Of a stretch of 64,000 nt of DNA, positions 18,465-27,801 are shown one piece after another. This DNA is from CBDFGT01 sp965247225 (GTDB taxonomy: Bacteria; Pseudomonadota; Alphaproteobacteria; Rhizobiales; Rhizobiaceae). A program made the translations under genes and the position numbers. The stretch is taken from the NCBI GenBank assembly GCA_965247225.1, contig CBDFGT010000009.1, positions 248,001-312,000 on the forward strand. The letters run 5' to 3'. Every line of letters begins with the position of its first letter. Position 1 is the first letter of the stretch. The notes under the pieces were generated by a model. It made no database searches. It was not told the DNA's origin and saw only the letters and a list, made by a program, of their open reading frames with translations.

Positions 18465-19643
18465 TCACGCCAGGTCGGCAACAACCGAATCCAGGATCAG
18501 CATGCCTGCGGATGTACAGCGGATGCGCGCATTGCCAAGCCGTTCGATAAAACCATGTTCGATGAGAAAGTCCTCGCGGGCCGCATCCGGTGCGCGTCCT
18601 GACAGCATCTGCCAGCGGGCAAGATCGACGCCCTCTTTCAGGCGAAGTCCCATCAGCAAAAGCTCGTCGGCCTGTTCTTCATGGTCGAGAATATCCTGTT
18701 CCACCATGCCATGGCCATCATGCTCCACAAGCGCCAGCCATTTTTCAGGATGCCGCTCTGTTGCCGTTGCCACTTTCGCCTGGTTGATGCTCAGGCGGCC
18801 ATGCGCTCCGGGGCCAATGCCGACATAATCACCATAGCGCCAGTAGGTCAGGTTATGGCGGCTTTCGGCACCGGGGACAGCATGGTTTGAAACTTCATAG
18901 GCGGGCATGCCGTGCGCTTCTGTAATCTCCTGTGTGGCCTCATAGAGCAGTGCCGATTGCTCGCCATCCGGCACGATCAGCTTGCCCGCCTTGTGCAATC
19001 CGTAAAAAGGCGTGCCTTCCTCGATGGTCAGCTGGTAGAGCGAGAGATGATCCACCGCATAGGAAAAGGCCTGTTTCAGTTCCTGTTCCCAGGCATCGAC
19101 CGTCTGGTCCGGGCGGGCATAGATCAGGTCAAAATTCATGCGCGGAAAAATATCCCGCGCCAGACCAATGGCCTTGAGTGCATTTTCAACATCATGCAGC
19201 CGGCCCAGAAATTTCAGGTCGCGATCGTTCAGCGCCTGAACACCGAGGGAAACACGGTTGACGCCGGCGGACCGATAACCACGAAACCGCCCGGCCTCCA
19301 CGCTCGAGGGATTGGCTTCCATGGTGATCTCGATTCCGTCCGGCACATGCCAGTGTCTGGCCACGCCATCGAGAATGGCAGAGACGGTTCCCGGGTCCAT
19401 CAGCGATGGCGTACCGCCGCCGATGAAAATGCTGGTCACGGTGCGCGGACCGGACAGGCGGCGCAGCGTGTCCATTTCCGTCAGAAAGCTTTTCACAAAC
19501 CGGGGCTGGTCTATCGCCTGATGCCGGACATGGCTGTTGAAATCACAGTAAGGGCACTTGGCTGCACAGAAGGGCCAGTGGAGATAGATACCAAAGCCGG
19601 GTTCACCGGAATCGGGCTGTATCAGCCGTGTCACATTGCTCAT
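18465..19643 (-). CDS. hemW: HemW-type radical SAM haem chaperone
   Basis: A 392-residue radical SAM protein with the cluster motif C-x3-C-x2-C at C26, C30 and C33 (PFCAAKCPYCDF). The residue after the third Cys motif is Phe where true coproporphyrinogen dehydrogenase HemN has another Cys, so HemW is preferred. Other conserved parts are IFIGGGTPSLM, EANPSS and GVQALNDRDLKFLGR. HemW is thought to hand haem to respiratory enzymes. Its ATG overlaps the rdgB stop as ATGA, so rdgB-hemW are coupled. The upstream ATG in the longer ORF lies inside rdgB and was rejected. Confidence 0.93.
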   Translation of the reverse strand: MSNVTRLIQPDSGEPGFGIYLHWPFCAAKCPYCDFNSHVRHQAIDQPRFVKSFLTEMDTLRRLSGPRTVTSIFIGGGTPSLMDPGTVSAILDGVARHWHVPDGIEITMEANPSSVEAGRFRGYRSAGVNRVSLGVQALNDRDLKFLGRLHDVENALKAIGLARDIFPRMNFDLIYARPDQTVDAWEQELKQAFSYAVDHLSLYQLTIEEGTPFYGLHKAGKLIVPDGEQSALLYEATQEITEAHGMPAYEVSNHAVPGAESRHNLTYWRYGDYVGIGPGAHGRLSINQAKVATATERHPEKWLALVEHDGHGMVEQDILDHEEQADELLLMGLRLKEGVDLARWQMLSGRAPDAAREDFLIEHGFIERLGNARIRCTSAGMLILDSVVADLA

Positions 19644-20305
19644 GCAGACGGCGTTTCTGCATGGGCCGAAAGGCATGTTTCCACAAACAGCTTGAAGGCT
19701 CTTGCACGGTGCGAAAGGGCTGTCGCATCGCCGGGTTTCCAGCCATGCTTTTGTTGCGCGGTCATTTCGCCAAATGTCTGTTCATGGCCATCCGGCTGAA
19801 AGACCGGATCATAGCCAAAGCCGTCTCCACCGCGTGGCGGCCAGGCAATCGTTCCTTCCACTTCACCACGAAACAGTTCGGTGTGACCGTCCGGCCAGGC
19901 AAGGCAAAGTACAGAAACGAACCGGGCTGTGCGCTTGTCTTTCGTGACAGCACCGGCCGCTTGCAGGGCTGTCTCCACCTTCTGCATCGCCATCGCAAAG
20001 TCGCGCGTGCCATCGGCTGTTTCTGCCCAGTTGGCGGTGTAAACGCCCGGATCGCCGCCCAGCGCATCCACGACCAGACCGGAATCATCTGAAAGGGCGA
20101 CAAGCCCGGAAGCGGCAGCAGATGCCAGCGCCTTGATCCTGGCATTCTCCTCAAAGGTTGTTCCGGTCTCATCCGGTTCGGCAAATTTCAGCTCGGCGGC
20201 CGATTTGGCCGTAAAACCCAGCGGCCCGATGAGATCATCAATCTCGCGGATCTTGCCGGCATTGTGACTGGCAACAACGATGGTTTTGGTTTCAAGTTTG
20301 CGCAT
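19640..20305 (-). CDS. rdgB: RdgB/HAM1 non-canonical purine NTP pyrophosphatase
   Basis: A 221-residue protein with the HAM1 signatures VVASHNAGKIREIDDLIGPLG, TTFEENARIKA, ALSDDSGLVVDALGG and GFGYDPVFQPDG. It hydrolyses XTP, ITP and dITP, keeping deaminated purines out of nucleic acids. It starts at the ATG at 20305, 35 bases downstream of the rph stop, and overlaps hemW by 4 bases. The order rph-rdgB-hemW is conserved in Rhizobiales. Confidence 0.96.
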   Translation of the reverse strand: MRKLETKTIVVASHNAGKIREIDDLIGPLGFTAKSAAELKFAEPDETGTTFEENARIKALASAAASGLVALSDDSGLVVDALGGDPGVYTANWAETADGTRDFAMAMQKVETALQAAGAVTKDKRTARFVSVLCLAWPDGHTELFRGEVEGTIAWPPRGGDGFGYDPVFQPDGHEQTFGEMTAQQKHGWKPGDATALSHRARAFKLFVETCLSAHAETPSA

Positions 20306-20340
20306 GATCAATGTCTCTGTGGCTTTTGTCGGTTGCAGGA

Positions 20341-21057
20341 TCACGCAAGCGCCTGCTTCTGCAATTGTACCAGTTCGGCAATACCGTTTTTCGCCAGAAC
20401 CAGCAGCGCGGAGAACTCCTCTTCGCTGAAGGGCTTGCCTTCGGCAGTCCCCTGGATTTCAACAATGCCTCCAGAGCCGGTCATGACGAAATTGGCATCG
20501 GTTTCAGCCGCGGAATCTTCGAGATAATCGAGATCGATCACCGGCTGGCCTGCAAAGATACCACAGGAAACAGCGGCAATGTGATCTTTCAAAACCTTGT
20601 CGGTCTTGATCATGTTGCGGCTTTCCATCCATTTCAGGCAATCATAAAGCGCAAGCCATGCACCGGTAATCGAGGCTGTGCGGGTTCCGCCATCCGCCTG
20701 TATCACATCGCAGTCGAGTGTGATCTGACGCTCGCCCAAAGCTTCCAGATCGACAATCGCCCGCATGGAGCGACCGATCAGACGCTGGATCTCCTGTGTA
20801 CGGCCGCCCTGCTTGCCGGAAGCGGCTTCGCGCTTCATGCGGTCGCCGGTAGCCCGTGGCAGCATGCCGTATTCTGCCGTCACCCAGCCCTTGCCTGTAT
20901 TGCGCAGCCACGGTGGGGTCTTCTCTTCCAGGCTTGCCGTTACCAGGACATGCGTATCGCCGAACTTCACGAGGCAAGAGCCTTCGGCATGTTTTGAAAC
21001 TTTGCGCTCGAACGAAATTTTGCGCATCTGGTCAGGTTTTCTGCCGGTTGGCCGCAT
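20341..21057 (-). CDS. rph: Ribonuclease PH
   Basis: A 238-residue phosphorolytic exoribonuclease beginning MRPTGRKPDQMRKISFER, with KFGDTHVLVTASLEEKTPPW, the RNase PH signature CDVIQADGGTRTASITGA, and GGIVEIQGTAEGKPFSEEEF. It trims tRNA 3' ends using phosphate. The upstream part of the ORF is not conserved, so the ATG at 21057 is used. It is divergent from hrcA with 170 bases between start codons and heads the rph-rdgB-hemW group. Confidence 0.97.
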   Translation of the reverse strand: MRPTGRKPDQMRKISFERKVSKHAEGSCLVKFGDTHVLVTASLEEKTPPWLRNTGKGWVTAEYGMLPRATGDRMKREAASGKQGGRTQEIQRLIGRSMRAIVDLEALGERQITLDCDVIQADGGTRTASITGAWLALYDCLKWMESRNMIKTDKVLKDHIAAVSCGIFAGQPVIDLDYLEDSAAETDANFVMTGSGGIVEIQGTAEGKPFSEEEFSALLVLAKNGIAELVQLQKQALA

Positions 21058-21227
21058 GGTCTTTTCCCTCTTCAAACTGTTGAAGACACGCTCTAATGCC
21101 CCCAACGGGCTTTTGCAAAGGAAAAGCATGCAATCGCCGCCAGGCTTGCAGAAATAGGTGATTGCGCAGGCCGGTTTCCTGTCTATATCTTGGTATCAGC
21201 ACCAACAGCACAGGATGCACAATCTTT

Positions 21228-22313
21228 ATGATAACAAAGCTGACAGCAGGAGAAGAAGGGCGGGCGCTTGATGAACGGACCGGTGAAATTTTCCGGCGCA
21301 TCGTCGAAACCTATCTGGAAAGTGGCGAGCCATTGGGGTCGCGCAGCCTGTCACGCCTTCTGCCCATGTCGCTGTCACCGGCCTCCGTGCGCAATGTCAT
21401 GAGTGATCTGGAAGATCTGGGTCTGATCTATTCGCCCCATATCAGTGCCGGGCGTTTGCCGACGCAATCGGGTTTGCGGTTCTTTGTCGATGCTTTCATG
21501 CAGATGGGCAATCTCTCCGTCGAAGACCGTGCCTCGATAGACCGGCAGGTTCGGGCGGTTGATCGTGATCAGCCGGTGGAAAGCCTGATGACGGCCACCA
21601 GCAACATGCTCTCCGGCATGTCAAGGGGTGCAGGTCTGGTGATAACCGCCAAGACTGACCTGGTCCTGAAACATGTTGAGTTTATCCGGCTTGCCCCTGC
21701 CAGGGCACTGGCCGTTCTGGTCGGCGAACATGACCAGATTGAAAACCGGATCATCGAACTGCCGGCAGGCATTACCGGCTCGCAACTGACAGAAGCGGCC
21801 AACTTCCTGAACGCCCATCTGGCCGGGCAAACGCTGGATGGTGTCCGCACACAGGTTCGCAGCATCAAGGAACAGGTTCGTACAGAGCTTGATGTGTTGT
21901 CGCGCGATCTGGTGGAGCGCGGTCTTGCCCTCTGGTCCGGCACTTCCGATGACAGCAATCCAACGCGGCTGATTGTGCGCGGGCGTTCCAATCTGCTGGA
22001 TGGTTTGGGTGCGCAGGAAGACCTGGACCGGCTGCGCATGCTGTTTGACGATCTGGAAAAGAAAGACAGCCTGCTCGAAATCCTCAATCTTGCCGAAAGC
22101 GGTTCGGGCGTTCGGATTTTCATAGGCTCGGAGAATAAACTCTTCTCCCTGTCCGGCTCTTCACTGATCGTTGCACCCTATCGCGACGGTGACGAGCGCA
22201 TCATCGGGGCCGTGGGCGTTATTGGCCCGACCAGGCTCAATTATTCCAGAATTGTCCCGATGGTTGACTATACGGCACAACTGATGTCACGCATGTCACG
22301 GCCATCACGCTGA
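21228..22313 (+). CDS. hrcA: Heat-inducible transcription repressor HrcA
   Basis: A 361-residue repressor. The N-terminal winged helix-turn-helix includes EIFRRIVETYLESGEPLGSR and SPASVRNVMSDLEDLGLIYSP, followed by AGRLPTQSGLRFFVDAFM. The GAF-like effector domain ends with YRDGDERIIGAVGVIGPTRLNYSRIVPMVDYTA. In alphaproteobacteria HrcA represses groESL through CIRCE elements. I see no CIRCE inverted repeat in this window. The start MITKLTAGEEGRALDERTGE is the best ATG, though its ribosome-binding site is weak. It is followed by grpE 104 bases downstream, a common pair. Confidence 0.95.
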   Translation: MITKLTAGEEGRALDERTGEIFRRIVETYLESGEPLGSRSLSRLLPMSLSPASVRNVMSDLEDLGLIYSPHISAGRLPTQSGLRFFVDAFMQMGNLSVEDRASIDRQVRAVDRDQPVESLMTATSNMLSGMSRGAGLVITAKTDLVLKHVEFIRLAPARALAVLVGEHDQIENRIIELPAGITGSQLTEAANFLNAHLAGQTLDGVRTQVRSIKEQVRTELDVLSRDLVERGLALWSGTSDDSNPTRLIVRGRSNLLDGLGAQEDLDRLRMLFDDLEKKDSLLEILNLAESGSGVRIFIGSENKLFSLSGSSLIVAPYRDGDERIIGAVGVIGPTRLNYSRIVPMVDYTAQLMSRMSRPSR

Positions 22314-22417
22314 ACAAAAGCCCGGGAAATTCCACCCTGATGGATCTCAAGCCTTGATTTTTTGGATTCAAACCTCGATATCCACACCATTCTGACACAA
22401 TCAATTTGGAGACCGTC

Positions 22418-23102
22418 ATGACCGACGACACGAACAAACACGGACCTGACGCAAAGGCGTATAACCCGAACCAGTCCCGCGCGGCTGCCCATGAGGCTGC
22501 TGTGGCAGATTTTCTGGCTTCCGCCAGGGCCGACAAGGTTGAGGAAGATTTGGAAGGCGCAGCATCGGATTGCAGGCGAACCGGACCCTGTCGAGGTTCT
22601 GAAAACCGAGAACGCAGAACTGCGGGATCGTTATCTGCGCCTGGCAGCTGATATGGACAATCTGCGCCGGCGCACCGAACGGGAAGTCAAGGATGCAAAA
22701 TCTTATGCAGCAGCAGGATTTGCCCGTGACATGCTGGCCGTTTCGGACAATCTGCGCCGGGCCCTGGATGCGATTCCGGCAGAAGCCAGGGCAGCAGGCG
22801 ATTCCGGATTTGCAGCTCTTGTGGAAGGCGTGGAAATGACCGAACGGTCCATGCTGTCCACACTGGAACGGCACGGCGTTCGCAAGCTGGAGCCGGTTGG
22901 CGAAAAATTTGATCCGAATTTCCATCAGGCGATGTTTGAAATCCCAAATCCGGATGTTCCAAACAATACGGTCATGCAGGTGGTTCAGGCCGGATTTACC
23001 ATTGGTGAGCGGGTATTGCGACCGGCCATGGTGGGTGTGGCAAAGGGCGGACCAAAATCTCCTGTTGCCGACATTGCAGCCGATTCTGAAAAAACCCCCT
23101 GA
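22418..23102 (+). pseudogene. grpE: Nucleotide exchange factor GrpE, reading frame broken by one base
   Basis: The start MTDDTNKHGPDAKAYNPNQS has a good TTTGGAG site, and the frame runs to about EEDLEG. The conserved remainder, from about AGEPDPVEVLKTENAELRD through DMDNLRRRTEREVKDAKSYA to NNTVMQVVQAGFTIGERVLR, is in the next frame. The switch lies around 22548-22565, in the poorly conserved N-terminal tail before the long dimer helix. Deleting one base (for example from the GG before CGCAG) restores a 227-residue GrpE. GrpE releases ADP from DnaK and is usually essential, so a sequencing error is more likely than true loss. It follows hrcA. Confidence 0.85.
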
Positions 23103-23197
23103 TTTTGAAAATCCCCGGAAGTTGCTGCGCAAAATCCGGGGAAAGGGGGACGGTCAAGACAAGGGCGGTTTCCAGGCATCATCACAATACACTGCGA

Positions 23198-23662
23198 TTA
23201 TGCCGCGTTGGACGTCGGCTCCTGGTTCAGGAATGCGTAGATAGCAGTATCCGAGTTGCTCGCCCGCAGCTTTGTCACCAGATCCTGGTCGCGCAGAACC
23301 CTTGCAATGCGCGACAGGGCCTTGAGATGATCGGCACCGGCCTGTTCAGGCGCCAGCAACATGAAGATGATATCGACGGGCTGGTCGTCAAGCGCCTCAA
23401 AATCCACAGGCTGGTCCAGCCGTGCGAAAACTCCGACAATAGACGGAATTGCATGAAGTTTGCCATGCGGAATGGCTATGCCGTTGCCAACGCCGGTTGA
23501 TCCCAGCTTTTCCCGTTGAAGAATGACATCAAAAATGTCGCGCTCCGGCAAGCCGGTAACCTTGGACGCCCTGGCCGCAAGTTCCTGAAGCACCTGTTTT
23601 TTGGAATTGGCCTTCATGGCCGGAATGATCGCGTTTTGCTGAAGCAAGTCTGCCAGTACCAT
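23198..23662 (-). CDS. ptsN: PTS IIA-like nitrogen regulatory protein PtsN (EIIA-Ntr)
   Basis: A 154-residue protein of the PTS EIIA type-2 fold with the phosphorylatable histidine in GNGIAIPHGKLH (H66). Other family features are MVLADLLQQNAIIPAMKANS, REKLGSTGVGNG and DIIFMLLAPEQAGADHLKALS. It receives phosphate from PtsO in the nitrogen PTS and regulates transport and metabolism, including potassium uptake in other bacteria. The ATG at 23662 is preceded by AAGGA. Gene order rpoN-hpf-ptsN on one strand matches many proteobacteria. Confidence 0.96.
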   Translation of the reverse strand: MVLADLLQQNAIIPAMKANSKKQVLQELAARASKVTGLPERDIFDVILQREKLGSTGVGNGIAIPHGKLHAIPSIVGVFARLDQPVDFEALDDQPVDIIFMLLAPEQAGADHLKALSRIARVLRDQDLVTKLRASNSDTAIYAFLNQEPTSNAA

Positions 23663-23791
23663 TCTCAACGTCCTTGTCTCAATGTCATGACGGCACATGC
23701 CAATGCCAGCTCGCCGTCTATCATGTGCAGTCTGTCGTCCAGGTTCACGGGCTTGTTGCACTGAACCTGGACGTAGCAATTTTCATGCCGC

Positions 23792-24370
23792 CTATTCCGC
23801 CTTGATACTGGCAGCATCAATCCAGCCAATATTTCCGTCATTGCGGCGGTAAACAATATTCAGCTGTTCTGTGCCGACCGAGCGGAACATGAAGACCGGC
23901 TCATCCGTCATATCGAGCGCCATCACGGCGCTGGCAACGGACATGGTCTTGAGCTTGCGCGAGCTCTCTGCAACGATTGTCGGCGCATAATCCTCCGGGA
24001 CTTCATCTTCATGGTCAGGCACTGAATCCATCACTGTGTAAGACACTTCTGCGTAGTCTTTATGACCGTTTCCGGAGTGATGATCCTTGAGTTTGCGCTT
24101 GTAACGCCGCAAACGCTTCTCGATCCGTTCTGCAGCCATGTCGAAACTGGCCAGCGGATCGTTGGCTTCGCCTGCGGCATGCAGGATCACACCGGTATCA
24201 AGGTGGATCTTGCAATCAGACGCAAAGCGGGAGCCAGACTTCTCAACGGTCACCCGACCTGAAAAGCCACCATCGAAATACTTGTCAATAGCAGCACCCA
24301 CCTGCCCTTGAATCCGCTCGCGGAATGCTTCGCCTATTTCCATATGTTTTCCGGATACACGCACATTCAT
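23792..24370 (-). CDS. hpf: Ribosome hibernation promoting factor, long form
   Basis: A 192-residue protein. The N-terminal S30AE/YfiA domain (MNVRVSGKHMEIGEAFRERI ... RRYKRKLKDHH) is joined by a linker to the long-form C-terminal dimerisation domain (SVASAVMALDMTDEPVFMFR, YRRNDGNIGWIDA). Long HPFs pair 70S ribosomes into inactive 100S dimers in stationary phase. The ATG at 24370 follows AAGGAAAAC. It lies between rpoN and ptsN, with about 300 bases of upstream DNA that probably carries its own promoter. Confidence 0.96.
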   Translation of the reverse strand: MNVRVSGKHMEIGEAFRERIQGQVGAAIDKYFDGGFSGRVTVEKSGSRFASDCKIHLDTGVILHAAGEANDPLASFDMAAERIEKRLRRYKRKLKDHHSGNGHKDYAEVSYTVMDSVPDHEDEVPEDYAPTIVAESSRKLKTMSVASAVMALDMTDEPVFMFRSVGTEQLNIVYRRNDGNIGWIDAASIKAE

Positions 24371-24666
24371 GGAGTTTTCCTTCCCTGTAGTCATTTACAA
24401 GAACCAGTCTATTCCAATGAAGGCCCGTATCCAAGCCTGTCCTGCGCCCAATCATGCATTACACGCTCAAGTTTGCGCCGGCGTGGTTGCAAAACAGTTG
24501 AACAGGCAAAATCCTTGCCAAACTGGCGGCCAGATAGGCTTTCCTCCTGGACGAGTCAACGTTGTTTCTCGAGCATTTCTTCAAAAACGCCGCGATTTCC
24601 TGTCAGATTGTCATGGATATGGCATGTTTTCAGTCGGTTGGCTTTTCTGTCAGGCGCACAAAAAAA

Positions 24667-26223
24667 TCAGTGCGTAACCGCCTTTGCCTTTGCCCGCTTT
24701 TCCCTTCTCCGTTGTACAGATGAGGGAATATCCATGGCCTCTCGATATTTGGCCACTGTTCTGCGTGCTATATCAACACCGCTGCCTTTCAATTGATCAA
24801 CAATATCATCATCGGAAAAAATCGAATCAGAGGTTTCTTTTGCAATCAATGCACGAATTTTGTGGCGTACTGATTCCGCGGAATGGTTGTCTCCCCCCTC
24901 GGCGGAATTGATGGAAGCCGTGAAAAAGTATTTCAGTTCAAACAGTCCGCGCGGTGTCATCATGTATTTGTTGGAGGTGACACGGCTCACGGTCGATTCA
25001 TGCATCTTGATGGCCTCAGCGACCGTTTTCAAATTCAGGGGTCTGAGATGGTCCACACCATGAACCAGGAAGGCATCCTGTTGACGAACAATTTCTATGG
25101 ATACCTTCAAAATTGTCTTTGCCCGCTGGTCCAGGCTGCGGGTCAGCCAGTTGGCGTTCTGCATGCACTCACTCAGGAATGTGTAGTCGGGACTGCTTTT
25201 TGCCGTCAGTCGTGAAACCGAAGCAAAATACTCCTGATTCACCAGAACCTGTGGCAATGTGTCCGGATTCAATTCAACCTGCCATGCGCCACTGTGATTG
25301 GGGCGAACCACGATGTCCGGAATAATCGTTTCCTGATGGGCAGGCAGAAATTCGGCGCCCGGTTTCGGATTCAGCGCCCTGATCTCTGCCAGCATGTCCA
25401 GAAGGTCTTCTTCGTCCACACCGCAGATTTTCCTGAGCGCTGAAAAGTCACGACGCGCCAGAAGTTCCAGATTTTTCACCATGGCAGCCATCGCAGGATC
25501 AAGTCTGTTTTTCTGCCGTAGCTGAATTTCAAGGCATTCGCTCAAGGATGAGGCAAATATACCGCTGGGTTCCAACCCCTGAAGCACAAGCAGCACACGG
25601 TCAACCTCCTCTCGTGTGGTCCCCAGGCGTAACGCCAGCTCATCAAGGTCTGCATGCAGGTAGCCATTGTCATCCAGCTGGTCGACCAGATGCTGGGCAA
25701 TCAGCCTGTCTTTCACAGAGCGTGCGACAAATGGAATTTGCCGGGTCACATGTTCCAGAAGGCTGATCTGGGTTGCAGAAAACTCGTCAAGGTCAAATGC
25801 CTCGCCGACGTGTACTGTGCCGGACGAACCGTTCTTCTGGCTCACCAGATCGGCAATCTGGCTCCGGTCTGATGCAGAGTTTTCGGTAAAGTCAGTATCG
25901 AAATTGGAATCGAGCGCCTCGTTCAGATGTTCGGCACGCCCTGTTGCGTCACTCTCGTACCAGTCGCCATTCAGATCATTTTCGGCAAGCGCCTCCTTGT
26001 TGGCGGCATTGTCCAAAGCCTCGCTGTTGTCGTCCGGTGTCGATATACGTGACGACAGCTCATCGGTGAGAATTTCAAGAAGCGGGTTTTTCTCCACCTC
26101 CAGCTCAATAAACTGCACCAGTTCAAAATGTGTCATCTGAAGCAATTGAATGGATTGCATCAGTTGCGGCGTCATGACAAGCGATTGGGCTTGTCGCAAA
26201 TAGAGGTTGGCTGACAGTGCCAT
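24667..26223 (-). CDS. rpoN: RNA polymerase sigma-54 factor
   Basis: A 518-residue sigma-54. Region I is glutamine- and leucine-rich (LRQAQSLVMTPQLMQSIQLL); region II is acidic. The core-binding and promoter-binding region III ends with the RpoN box ARRTVAKYREAMDIPSSVQR close to the C-terminus. It directs activator-dependent transcription from -24/-12 promoters, including nitrogen genes. The start MALSANLYLRQAQSL fits the family better than the longer frame. It lies downstream of lptB on the same strand, the conserved lptB-rpoN-hpf-ptsN order. Confidence 0.97.
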   Translation of the reverse strand: MALSANLYLRQAQSLVMTPQLMQSIQLLQMTHFELVQFIELEVEKNPLLEILTDELSSRISTPDDNSEALDNAANKEALAENDLNGDWYESDATGRAEHLNEALDSNFDTDFTENSASDRSQIADLVSQKNGSSGTVHVGEAFDLDEFSATQISLLEHVTRQIPFVARSVKDRLIAQHLVDQLDDNGYLHADLDELALRLGTTREEVDRVLLVLQGLEPSGIFASSLSECLEIQLRQKNRLDPAMAAMVKNLELLARRDFSALRKICGVDEEDLLDMLAEIRALNPKPGAEFLPAHQETIIPDIVVRPNHSGAWQVELNPDTLPQVLVNQEYFASVSRLTAKSSPDYTFLSECMQNANWLTRSLDQRAKTILKVSIEIVRQQDAFLVHGVDHLRPLNLKTVAEAIKMHESTVSRVTSNKYMMTPRGLFELKYFFTASINSAEGGDNHSAESVRHKIRALIAKETSDSIFSDDDIVDQLKGSGVDIARRTVAKYREAMDIPSSVQRRREKRAKAKAVTH

Positions 26224-26405
26224 AAGTGCGCGATACTCCAGATAGATTCGCTTGATGAGCGGATTTGCAGGAGAACAGGAACCAGCAAAATTCATCTGGC
26301 CCGAAAATTGCTTTTTTAATCGAAATCGTCAAGTCATGTCGTGCAAGAAGGTAAAGAAAGGCGCGTTCAGGACAGGCTTTGCATGTTTAAAGGGAGAGTT
26401 TTCTT

Positions 26406-27212
26406 CTAAAGGCTGAAGCTGTCACCAAGATACAGCCTGCGAACATCTTGATTGTTGACGATGTCGAGCGCCTTGCCATGTGTCAGAACTTCTCCGGCAT
26501 GTATAATATAGGCCCGGTCGATCAGTCCAAGCGTCTCGCGCACGTTATGGTCGGTGATCAGCACGCCGATGCCGCGTTGTGTGAGGTGGCGAACCAGATT
26601 CTGGATGTCGGAAACCGAAATGGGGTCAACACCGGCAAACGGTTCATCCAGAAGCATGAAGGTTGGATCTGTTGCAAGCGCACGGGCAATTTCCAGGCGC
26701 CGCCTTTCACCGCCGGAAAGGGTTACGCTGGCAGATTTGCGCAGATGGGCAATGTGAAACTCTTCCAGCAGCGAATCCAGCTTGTGTTCGCGTTTGGTTT
26801 TGTCGCGCTCATGCACCTCAAGAACAGCACGAATGTTGTTCTCAACGCTCAATCCGCGAAAAATGGATGCTTCCTGCGGCAGATAACCGACACCAAGGCG
26901 TGCCCGCCGGTACATGGGCATGCTGGTGACGTCATTGCCATCAACCGAAATCGTCCCGGATTCAACGGGTACCAGGCCCGTGATCATGTAAAAGCATGTT
27001 GTCTTTCCGGCACCATTGGGGCCGAGCAAACCAACAGCCTCGCCGCGGCGCACAACAACAGAAACACCGTTGACGACCCTGTGCGTTCCGTATGTTTTTG
27101 TCAGGCCGTGTGCCACAAGCGTGCCTTCAAAGCGTGCCTTGATGTCCTCGACCGGGGCTGACGACGCAGATCCCTCTGCCTGGCGGCGTGATGATAAGAA
27201 CGGTATTTTCAA
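26406..27212 (-). CDS. lptB: LPS export ABC transporter ATP-binding protein LptB
   Basis: A 268-residue ABC ATPase: Walker A GPNGAGKTT, Q-loop LPQEASIFRGLSVENN, signature LSGGERRRLEIARAL, Walker B FMLLDEPFAGVDP. It powers extraction of LPS from the inner membrane by LptFG. The frame has no ATG before the conserved region and an in-frame TGA just upstream, so the start is read as TTG at 27212, giving MKIPFLSSRRQAEGS; an AGGA lies about 13 bases before it. The roughly 25-residue N-terminal extension is normal in rhizobia. It is 25 bases downstream of lptA. Confidence 0.95.
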   Translation of the reverse strand: MKIPFLSSRRQAEGSASSAPVEDIKARFEGTLVAHGLTKTYGTHRVVNGVSVVVRRGEAVGLLGPNGAGKTTCFYMITGLVPVESGTISVDGNDVTSMPMYRRARLGVGYLPQEASIFRGLSVENNIRAVLEVHERDKTKREHKLDSLLEEFHIAHLRKSASVTLSGGERRRLEIARALATDPTFMLLDEPFAGVDPISVSDIQNLVRHLTQRGIGVLITDHNVRETLGLIDRAYIIHAGEVLTHGKALDIVNNQDVRRLYLGDSFSL

Positions 27213-27237
27213 GCGGTCACAATGATCCTGTCAGGTC

Positions 27238-27795
27238 TTACTTGGCTTTTTGTGATTTGGGGTCGAGCTGGATTTGCACGCGGCCGCCGCAGCTTTCAAG
27301 CTGGGCCTCGCCTGTTTCCATGAATACTGTCAACTGGCAACCGGTAAACACATTGGCACCTTCGGACAGGACAACTTTTTCACCTTTCAGCACAAAGGTC
27401 TGGGCAGCCATGTCAAACCTTCCGGTATCTGCAGTTGCCTGTTGTTCGCCGGATTCCAGATACACTTTTTCCGAAACATCAATGGTCTTGATATCGGCAC
27501 TGCCGGATGAAATGCTGCCGCCGCCGCCCGTGTAGTAAACAACCATGTGGCCTGCACGCAAAGTGGTTGTCCCCTGCACAACCAGAACATTACCGCTGAA
27601 AACGGCCTTGTTTTCCTGCTGGCGAATTTCCAGCTTGTCACTTTCAATCTGTATGGGCTTGTCGTTCGACAGTTCGAGACCGGACATTTTGCTGGTAGCC
27701 TCTTGCGCCGAAGCCAGACCGGCACACAACAGAACCAGGACAAAACCGGATATTGTCAGGGCAAATGAAATGAATTTGTTGTTTTTCACGATCAC
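27238..27795 (-). CDS. lptA: LPS transport periplasmic protein LptA
   Basis: A 185-residue protein with an N-terminal signal sequence (hydrophobic FALTISGFVLVLLCAGLASA) followed by an OstA/LptA beta-jellyroll domain: PIQIESDKLEIRQQENKAVF, GNVLVVQGTTTLRAGHMVVY. It bridges LptC to the outer-membrane LptD, carrying LPS across the periplasm. The start is GTG at 27795 (another GTG two codons later is possible), 6 bases after the lptC stop. lptC-lptA-lptB form a tight operon. Confidence 0.93.
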   Translation of the reverse strand: MIVKNNKFISFALTISGFVLVLLCAGLASAQEATSKMSGLELSNDKPIQIESDKLEIRQQENKAVFSGNVLVVQGTTTLRAGHMVVYYTGGGGSISSGSADIKTIDVSEKVYLESGEQQATADTGRFDMAAQTFVLKGEKVVLSEGANVFTGCQLTVFMETGEAQLESCGGRVQIQLDPKSQKAK

Positions 27796-27801
27796 GGTCT
27801 C

